Below the pieces are notes generated by a model. The model ran no database searches. It saw nothing but the letters and a program-made list of their open reading frames with translations, and was not told the origin of the DNA. Below, in pieces: positions 1 to 4,242 of a DNA stretch of 6,816 nt. Every line of letters begins with the position of its first letter. Positions within the stretch are counted from its first letter, which is position 1. The translations under genes and the position numbers were made by a program. Where the stretch lies: contig CALCMV010000014.1 in the NCBI GenBank assembly GCA_937967535.1, positions 1 through 6,816 of the forward strand. The letters run 5' to 3'. The DNA is from an uncultured Saprospiraceae bacterium (GTDB lineage: Bacteria > Bacteroidota > Bacteroidia > Chitinophagales > Saprospiraceae).

Positions 1-22
1 TGTTTGAAATAGGAAATCTGCG

Positions 23-87
23 CTGAATTTGACCTAAAACTTGTCTGACATTTTCAAAATGTCTGACAAGTTTTAGGTCAAATTCAG
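23..87. repeat. Near-perfect 32-bp inverted repeat
   Basis: The arms 23-54 and 56-87 are reverse complements at 31 of 32 positions around the single base C55. The only mismatch is T46 opposite T64. Each arm contains the short odd palindrome TGTCTGACA, and the centre is GACATTTTCAAAATGTC (47-63). As RNA or extruded DNA this would form a very long hairpin. No T-run follows on either strand, so it is not a canonical intrinsic terminator. The same 17-nt core recurs at 254-270, which points to a dispersed palindromic repeat family rather than a one-off site. Confidence 0.85.
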
Positions 88-137
88 AACGAAGCACCTT
101 ATTTATATTTAATAAAAATTTAATTTAACATTGTCAA

Positions 138-180
138 GTTAGTTGATAGTTGATAGTTTTTTGCAATTCATTGAATGACA
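138..180 (+). repeat. Heptamer array plus conserved 22-nt block (copy 1)
   Basis: Three heptamers (GTTAGTT, GATAGTT, GATAGTT; 138-158) are followed by a 22-nt block at 159-180 containing CAATTCATTGAAT. The same arrangement occurs in direct orientation at 6680-6736, where the 22-nt block matches at 20 of 22 positions. The block contains the odd palindrome ATTCATTGAAT. It is a composite dispersed intergenic repeat with no coding potential. The rest of the left margin (88-228) is AT-rich, and I see no gene in it. Confidence 0.65.
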
Positions 181-228
181 ATATGGCTCAACTGCATATT
201 TTACCGGAATTATATGTGTTTTTAGTTT

Positions 229-297
229 TAGTTTGGGAAGATGCCTACTCGCGGACATTTTTAAAATGTCAGGCGACTTATCTTGTTTCCCAAACTA
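229..297. repeat. Imperfect hairpin 18 nt downstream of the SsuD-like gene
   Basis: The outer arms TAGTTTGGGAA (229-239) and TTCCCAAACTA (287-297) pair perfectly. An inner stem pairs 249-252 with 273-276, and the centre is GACATTTTTAAAATGTC (254-270), with 8-bp arms around one base. The stretch between outer and inner stems pairs poorly. It lies just beyond the stop codon of the minus-strand monooxygenase gene, so it may fold at the 3' end of that transcript and protect or terminate it. No U-tract follows, so intrinsic termination is not supported. The core is shared with the inverted repeat at 23-87. Confidence 0.65.
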
Positions 298-314
298 TCA
301 TTTAAAAACATGCT

Positions 315-1472
315 CTAAGTTCTTGCTCCTGCTGCAAGTGGTGTATCGGGTGCGAGTGCGGGTTTGCGCCCTTGTGCTTCGGGCATAGAAAAAGTCTTGA
401 TATTCGGCAATACGTATTTGGCAAACAGCTTACACTCATCGGCATGCGGATAGCCCGAAAAGATAAATGCACGGATGCCCATATCCATGTAGCGATTGAG
501 TTTTTCCAGCACTTGTTCAGGATTTCCGACAATAGCTGCTCCACAGCCCGACCTTGCTCTGCCTATGCCTGTCCACAGGTTCGGCTCTATAAATCCTTCA
601 TCGTCAGACATATTACGTATTTCGGTTTGGCGCGATACGCCGTAGGATTTGGCATCAAGGGCGCGTTCGCGGATTTTCTTTCCTTCTTCGTCTTCTACAT
701 AAGTCATCAGGTGGCGAGCGGCGGCGCGGGCTTCGGCTTCCGTTTCGCGTACTATCATGTGTATGCGTAAACCAAAATCAACCTTGCGCTCGTATCCGGC
801 GGCTTTGTCGCTCATATTTTGCATCAATTCTTGGAGGCGTGCCTCCGTTTCGGGCCACATCAAATAGACATCGCAATGCTCGGCGCACAAATCTACCGCA
901 GGTGGTGAGTAGCCTCCAAAGTAGAGTAGCGGACCGCCGTTTTGCTGATAGGATTTGACGGGTGCGGTGTTGTCGAGTTGGATGTTGTAAAACTCGCCTT
1001 TGAAGTCAATGTGGTCTTGTGTCCAGCCTTGCTTGAGGATTTCGATGACCTCGCGCGAGCGTTGGTATCGCTCTGCCGAACTCAAATCCGTACCGGGCAA
1101 ATTGGACGAGATGATATTAATGGTCAATCGCCCACGCAGGATGTGATCGAGCGTAGCAATCGCACGTCCGAGCATCGGCGGATGTACTTCGCCACAACGT
1201 ATCGCCGCCAAGATATTGATATTGGAGGTCAAGGGCGCAACCGCCGAAGCAAAAGTCAAGGTATCCTGCCCGACCTGATAGGATGAGGGACACAGTATAT
1301 TGCGATAGCCCAAGCGGTCAGCCGTCAAGAGAACATTGGAAGTATTGCTCCAATCGCTTTTGTAACGGATGTCGTGGTGTCCGAGAAATTCATCATCGCC
1401 ATTGCACAAAGGGGCAAACCAAGCGACTTCTGCGCCTTCGAGGTGCGGAGAACGGATTTGAATTTTAGTCAT
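315..1472 (-). CDS. SsuD-like alkanesulfonate monooxygenase (LLM-class flavin-dependent oxidoreductase)
   Basis: This 385-residue bacterial-luciferase-like protein is the oxygenase half of a two-component FMNH2-dependent system. Relatives such as E. coli SsuD desulfonate alkanesulfonates to aldehyde and sulfite in the cytoplasm during sulfur limitation. Resemblance to SsuD runs along the whole chain: YFGGYSPPAVDLCAEHCDVYLMW near 184-206, FGLRIHMIVRET at 233-244, PNLWTGIGRARSG near 297-309, and SGYPH at 339-343. R236, H238, R307 and Y341 fall, by my recalled alignment, on E. coli R226, H228, R297 and Y331, all with a constant offset of 10. The active-site-region cysteine of E. coli (C54) has no obvious counterpart. 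No ssuE reductase or ABC transporter gene is adjacent, so the exact substrate is open. Two sampled 60-nt lines are about 53% G+C, richer than the neighbouring genes. The ATG at 1470-1472 has no Shine-Dalgarno sequence and sits in a heptamer-like repeat. Confidence 0.9.
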   Translation of the reverse strand: MTKIQIRSPHLEGAEVAWFAPLCNGDDEFLGHHDIRYKSDWSNTSNVLLTADRLGYRNILCPSSYQVGQDTLTFASAVAPLTSNINILAAIRCGEVHPPMLGRAIATLDHILRGRLTINIISSNLPGTDLSSAERYQRSREVIEILKQGWTQDHIDFKGEFYNIQLDNTAPVKSYQQNGGPLLYFGGYSPPAVDLCAEHCDVYLMWPETEARLQELMQNMSDKAAGYERKVDFGLRIHMIVRETEAEARAAARHLMTYVEDEEGKKIRERALDAKSYGVSRQTEIRNMSDDEGFIEPNLWTGIGRARSGCGAAIVGNPEQVLEKLNRYMDMGIRAFIFSGYPHADECKLFAKYVLPNIKTFSMPEAQGRKPALAPDTPLAAGART

Positions 1473-1592
1473 AGTTAGTTCATAGTGTTGAGAAATTGAG
1501 CTTGGGTTTGCTTTGATTTATGCTGCGGCGTATTCGGTGTTTTTTCTTATGAATTGGAGGGAGTAAGCCCAATATATCGTGCTTTAGATTGA

Positions 1593-1623
1593 CAAATTTA
1601 GCAACAAATCATCGGAAAAACAA
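1593..1623 (-). promoter_or_regulatory. Bacteroidota-type promoter candidate for the SsuD-like gene
   Basis: Read on the minus strand, TTG (complement of 1621-1623) is followed after exactly 20 nt by TAAATTTG (complement of 1593-1600). This fits the primary sigma factor consensus of Bacteroidota (TTG near -33, TAnnTTTG near -7). It would place the start of transcription near 1586 and give a 5' leader of about 115 nt before the ATG at 1472. The match is exact at both boxes, but such short motifs arise by chance in AT-rich DNA. Confidence 0.5.
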
Positions 1624-1633
1624 TGAAATTGTT

Positions 1634-1654
1634 GGCTACCCGTTTAAGTTTGCT
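1634..1654 (+). repeat. 21-bp dispersed repeat (copy 1)
   Basis: These 21 bases, beginning GGCTACCCGTTTAAG, recur without mismatch as the reverse complement at 6782-6802. This copy lies just upstream of the promoter candidate for the SsuD-like gene. Both copies are intergenic, and no function is visible. Confidence 0.75.
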
Positions 1655-1658
1655 TGCG

Positions 1659-1761
1659 GGATACTCGTCTGACGAAGGTTTTTGTGAAATGTAGTGATTT
1701 GTCTCATCAAATATTCGCACTAAATAAAGTGATTCGTCTGACGAGTATTCGCTTTAGATAA
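1659..1761. repeat. Three tandem ~35-bp repeats carrying TCGTCTGACGA palindromes
   Basis: Three degenerate units lie at about 1659-1692, 1693-1727 and 1728-1761. Units 2 and 3 match over most of their length (AGTGATT, GTCT, TATTCGC and ATAA blocks); unit 1 matches mainly around its centre. The GTCT motif starts at 1667, 1701 and 1736, a spacing of 34-35 bp. Units 1 and 3 contain the odd palindrome TCGTCTGACGA, and unit 2 has a diverged version. The outer units also form a 16-bp inverted repeat (1661-1676 with 1733-1748, 15 of 16). The array lies upstream of the promoter candidate at 1593-1623, so the palindromes could be regulator sites. They could equally be a mobile palindromic repeat. Confidence 0.65.
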
Positions 1762-1972
1762 CTGGACTTTGGACATTAGGCAACTTGGAAATTAGGAAAT
1801 TAGAAATTAGACTAAATAAGGCATAACTTGTTATTTATCAGTAAAATAAAAATTGCAATAAAAACAATTTAAAATAAAACACAAACTAATATAAATTATT
1901 GATAATGTCCCGATAGTTATCGGGATTACCTAATTCCCCGGTTTTCGAATTCCCCAATGTCCAAAGTCCAGT
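1761..1972. mobile_element. MITE-like element, 212 bp, with 17-bp perfect terminal inverted repeats
   Basis: ACTGGACTTTGGACATT (1761-1777) is repeated as its exact reverse complement at 1956-1972. The hexamer TAGATA lies directly outside both ends (1755-1760 and 1973-1978), as expected of a target-site duplication. A shorter TA duplication fits equally well, because the hexamer begins and ends in TA. Weaker inverted similarity continues inward (AATTAGG-type blocks). The interior is AT-rich, non-coding, and contains the hairpin at 1908-1925. It has no transposase, so it would have to be moved in trans. Its right end is 33 nt beyond the stop codon of the ArsI/CadI gene. Confidence 0.6.
1908..1925. 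repeat. TCCCGATA hairpin inside the MITE-like element
   Basis: TCCCGATA (1908-1915) pairs perfectly with TATCGGGA (1918-1925) around a 2-nt loop, GT. A close relative, with one bulged base, lies at 6736-6756. The G+C-rich stem stands out in an otherwise A/T-dominated interior. Confidence 0.7.
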
Positions 1973-2010
1973 TAGATAATAGAAGCAAGTATAAAATACA
2001 ACGAACTCAA

Positions 2011-2496
2011 TCAACAACAAGTCGGACCACAACAAGGAGTTTGAGCATCAGGTTGTGCATCAATCGCGTCATTGCCTTGCCATTGTTGCATCGCTTCGGG
2101 GGCGGGGCGGGCGTGTTCGCCTGTGCCGTATATAGTGGATTCGCCATGTGTGTAGAAGGCTTCCCAATTGACCCCTTGCGGGTCGGTAATCCACGATTTT
2201 TGACTTTTGGAGTAGCAGCAAACGGTTTCGCCTTCTTCGAGGATTTTGCCTTTGGCATTTTTCATATTGGCGTAGATTTCGTTTAGTTCGCCTTCGTTTT
2301 CGGCTTGGATGCCGAGGTGTTCGATACCGGCTTGGCTGTGACCTGTGGAGATGGCAAAATTGACCTTTGGGTCGTCCAACATCCATTTGGCATAATCGGA
2401 TTTGATAAGGGTAGCGGAGGTATTGAATAAGGCATTGTAAAAATTAATGCTTTCTGTCAAGTCAGTTACGCGGACGTGAATATGCAATCTTTTCAT
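2011..2496 (-). CDS. ArsI/CadI family metalloenzyme (VOC superfamily)
   Basis: This 161-residue cytoplasmic protein has the vicinal-oxygen-chelate (glyoxalase/dioxygenase) fold. ArsI members are Fe(II)-dependent C-As lyases that remove the organic group from trivalent organoarsenicals; the relative CadI of Mycobacterium is cadmium-induced. The opening RLHIHVRVTDLTESINFY (3-20) is the first VOC strand and helix. Likely metal ligands are H5 (H7 possible), H60 in GIEHLGIQ, and E112 in NWEAFYT. The substrate-binding vicinal cysteines of ArsI are present as C93-C94 in TVCCYSKSQKSWITDPQG. A second cysteine cluster closes the protein (C155, C156, C160, C161), as in some relatives. No arsR, arsM or arsenite efflux gene is adjacent. 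It lies 119 nt downstream of the SigZ-like gene on the same strand and may be co-transcribed with it. The start at 2494-2496 places the first strand at the very N terminus, as usual. Arsenic versus cadmium specificity cannot be decided. Confidence 0.9.
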   Translation of the reverse strand: MKRLHIHVRVTDLTESINFYNALFNTSATLIKSDYAKWMLDDPKVNFAISTGHSQAGIEHLGIQAENEGELNEIYANMKNAKGKILEEGETVCCYSKSQKSWITDPQGVNWEAFYTHGESTIYGTGEHARPAPEAMQQWQGNDAIDAQPDAQTPCCGPTCC

Positions 2497-2615
2497 GTTT
2501 TAAGATTTGAATTGTGAAATAAAATTTGCGGCAAGACGCACGAAAGGCTAAAAAGACGCAAGATTTTTTATTTTTTTTCAAAAAAAATATCAAACTCGCA
2601 TCAAGAAGGAAGTTT

Positions 2616-3164
2616 CTAATCCAAGCATAAACAATTAATATCAATAGAAATCGGTACGCCGTTTTTGTCCGTTTCAATGGCGCAACATTTGAGAATTTCT
2701 TGTTTCAACATCATTCTGGCACGTTGGATTCTGCTTTTGGCGGCACTCAATCCGATGCCCAATTCTGTAGCAATATCCGCTTGTTTGATGCCGTCAATAT
2801 CCGACATTTTTAGCGGAACGGCGTATTTTTCGGGTAATAATTTTATCAGAGGTGCTATACAATCCTCTAGTTCTTGCCATACACTGTTGTCGTCAGTTGG
2901 GACAGGTTCTACGGATTCATGGACGATTTTATTTTGTCGTCTCAATTGGTCAATAACCGTATTATGCGCTATCTGAAACAACCACGAATTGACGTTCTTA
3001 ATTTCCTTATCCGAACAACAAGATTTGTGCATTTTCAATAAGACCTCCTGCGTGGTGTCTTTGGCAAGTTCTTCGTCTTTGAATCGCTTCATCACATAGC
3101 TATGCAGCTTATCTTTATAAGATAACCACAAATCCCACACTTGGTCGTATTGATTAATTTTCAT
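2616..3164 (-). CDS. sigZ: RNA polymerase sigma-70 family factor, SigZ-like
   Basis: This 182-residue group 4 (ECF-type) sigma factor should redirect RNA polymerase to a small set of promoters. Region 2 is visible as ELAKDTTQEVLLKMHKS (32-48) and SWLFQIAHNTVIDQLRRQ (60-77), covering core binding and -10 recognition. Region 4 runs from about 102 to 157, with the helix-turn-helix KQADIATELGIGLSAAKSR (127-145) for -35 recognition. A tail after region 4 holds C160-C161 and C178/C180, like the C-terminal extension I recall for SigZ proteins; the cysteines could bind metal or sense thiol stress. No classical transmembrane anti-sigma gene is adjacent. The upstream neighbour encodes a small exported protein 78 nt away, and ArsI/CadI follows 119 nt downstream. 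The ATG at 3162-3164 is preceded by nine tandem heptamers and no Shine-Dalgarno sequence. Confidence 0.88.
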   Translation of the reverse strand: MKINQYDQVWDLWLSYKDKLHSYVMKRFKDEELAKDTTQEVLLKMHKSCCSDKEIKNVNSWLFQIAHNTVIDQLRRQNKIVHESVEPVPTDDNSVWQELEDCIAPLIKLLPEKYAVPLKMSDIDGIKQADIATELGIGLSAAKSRIQRARMMLKQEILKCCAIETDKNGVPISIDINCLCLD

Positions 3165-3168
3165 TGTT

Positions 3169-3231
3169 TTTAGTTTTTAGTTCATGGTTCATAGTTCATA
3201 GTTCTTAGTGCATAGTTCTTAGTTCTTAGTT
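3169..3231 (-). repeat. Nine tandem heptamers (AACTADG type) in the sigZ leader
   Basis: On the minus strand, nine contiguous 7-nt units (AACTAAG, AACTATG and close variants, ending in two AACTAAA) fill the gap between the small exported protein gene and sigZ. The array stops 4 nt before the sigZ ATG. Units of the AACTATG type carry ATG triplets. Related heptamers occur at 138-158, 1474-1487 and 6680-6714, so this is a dispersed simple repeat. Its position means it is transcribed as the immediate sigZ leader, and copy-number slippage there could alter translation. Confidence 0.85.
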
Positions 3232-3242
3232 AACCATTAAAA

Positions 3243-3602
3243 TCACCCTCTTCTTCGTCTGCGTTTTTTGCGTTTCTTTTTTCCTGATTTTGCTTTCTCA
3301 TAATCTCGTCGTTGGTATTTATCGAGGGAGAGTATTAATTTTTCTTCGGCTTCGGCACGTATGGCTTTTCGTTGGGTGCGAAAAGTTTCTTTATCGGTGG
3401 TTTCGAGGTGTGCTATTTCGGCGAGTTTTTGTTCTTGATTGAGGTAGACTGCGTATACATTATCGCGTTGTCGGGCTTCGAGTTGCCAGTCTTTGGCAAA
3501 ACGGTCAGCTTTGATTCTGGCTTTTTCTGCGGTGCTTCTTTCTTGTGCCAATAAAGGAAATGTTAATAGTACGGCAAATACAAATAATAATACTTTTTTC
3601 AT
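3243..3602 (-). CDS. Small exported protein with polybasic C terminus, Spy/CpxP-like in outline
   Basis: This 119-residue protein has an N-terminal signal peptide (MKKVLLFVFAVLLTFPLLAQ, 1-20), so it should be exported to the periplasm. The mature part is predicted helical and highly charged. The segment DWQLEARQRDNVYAVYLNQ (38-56) followed by QKLAEI, then a second charged helix (78-104) including LSLDKYQRRDYEK, resembles the pattern of small LTxxQ-type Spy/CpxP-like proteins common in Bacteroidota. That is a similarity of pattern only. The last residues (108-118) are almost all Lys and Arg, which suggests binding to anionic partners such as LPS or nucleic acid. It is the first gene of a possible unit with sigZ and the ArsI/CadI gene. 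Periplasmic stress sensing or an anti-sigma-related role is speculation. No specific family is assigned with certainty. Confidence 0.75.
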   Translation of the reverse strand: MKKVLLFVFAVLLTFPLLAQERSTAEKARIKADRFAKDWQLEARQRDNVYAVYLNQEQKLAEIAHLETTDKETFRTQRKAIRAEAEEKLILSLDKYQRRDYEKAKSGKKKRKKRRRRRG

Positions 3603-3856
3603 ATGATTTTGTTATTTACTGGAAATTGGTGAATTATTGAATTGATAAAACATTTGAAATTATTAAGGAGAAAATCAAACTAATAAAATATTTAAAATAA
3701 AAGTATTAATTTTATATTTTTTTTGTAAATTATTAATAATCAATACAATATATTTTATTTTTTTACTCCAAAATCAGCGAAATCAAAATTATAATTTTTT
3801 ACAAAATAATATTAATTAAATGTTTTCTATTTCTAATAAAATATAATTTCGATAGC
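3603..3856. other. Gene-free AT-rich spacer
   Basis: This 254-nt stretch upstream of the small exported protein gene is dominated by A and T, with many short ATTAATTTTATA-like runs. No coding frame, RNA gene or clear hairpin is visible. It should hold the promoter of the downstream gene, but I found no exact TAnnTTTG box with a TTG at the right spacing. It continues into the fold-back element at 3857-4205. The remaining 37 nt up to the receptor stop codon (4206-4242) hold a G+C-rich patch at 4209-4236 without clear structure. Confidence 0.6.
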
Positions 3857-4205
3857 TATACTGTGAACGGAGTAAATTTTGGAAAATATCAGTTTTCCGA
3901 ATGAACCCGTAATGACTGCTTTACAGGCTGACCGGGAATACCGTACAGGCGAATTCATTCGCCATGTGAAAAATAAATAAAATTCGTATAACATTTATTT
4001 ACAGTAAATTATAAATGAAATTATACTAAACATGGCGATTGAAATCGCCTGTACGAGTTTCCGGTCAGCCTGTTTAGCTGTCAAGTATATTATTATTTTT
4101 ATTTATAAAAAATTAAAAAACAACTATTTATAAATTTATTTTTATTTTACTTGACAGCTAAAGCAGTCATTACAGTTTTCCGAAATTTATACCGTTCATA
4201 GTATA
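3857..4205. mobile_element. Large fold-back (long inverted repeat) element, about 350 bp
   Basis: The left arm (3857-3966) and right arm (4031-4205) are imperfect reverse complements around an AT-rich centre (3967-4030). Pairing blocks are 3857-3870 with 4192-4205 (13 of 14), 3871-3887 with 4175-4191 (about 13 of 17), 3910-3923 with 4159-4172 (14 of 14), and 3924-3966 with 4031-4072 (strong, one short gap). The left arm has about 22 extra nt (3888-3909). The right arm has the insertion described at 4073-4162. Each arm also contains its own small hairpin, GGCGAATTCATTCGCC and GGCGATTGAAATCGCC. There is no coding frame. The element begins 38 nt beyond the receptor stop codon, so it may fold at the 3' end of that mRNA. 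No clear target duplication is seen. Confidence 0.7.
4073..4162. mobile_element. 90-bp inverted-repeat element nested in the fold-back arm
   Basis: TTTAGCTGTCAAGTA (4073-4087) is the exact reverse complement of 4148-4162, giving 15-bp perfect terminal repeats around an almost pure A/T interior. The opposite arm of the host fold-back, GACTGCTTTACAGGCTGACC (3914-3933), is collinear but lacks the insert and so represents the empty site. The flanks are not a simple direct duplication: one side reads TTTA and the other TAAA in the same orientation, while the empty site has a single TTTA. It is non-coding and too small for a transposase. Confidence 0.65.
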
Positions 4206-4242
4206 TGCGGACAGGAGCCGGAAGCACCATGCCGAGTATATT

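Noticed and set aside
229..297. Intrinsic terminator of the SsuD-like gene
   Set aside because: The hairpin is well placed but no T-run follows on the minus strand and the stem is interrupted; kept only as a hairpin.
1659..1761. Possible CRISPR array, given three ~35-bp periodic units
   Set aside because: The units are contiguous and degenerate, there are no spacers between identical repeats, and no cas gene is present.
2007..2386. Alternative minus-strand frames overlapping the ArsI/CadI gene
   Set aside because: They are out-of-frame shadows rich in Arg and Pro and have no recognisable motif, whereas the main frame has a full set of family residues.
2571..2587. T8-C-A8 palindrome between sigZ and the ArsI/CadI gene
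   Set aside because: It is an A/T-only run with no stable G-C pairs, likely compositional; the neighbouring GACGCA duplication is too short to interpret.
3670..3690. Promoter for the small exported protein gene
   Set aside because: TTAGTTTG on the minus strand departs from TAnnTTTG and has no matching TTG box in the AT-rich DNA upstream.
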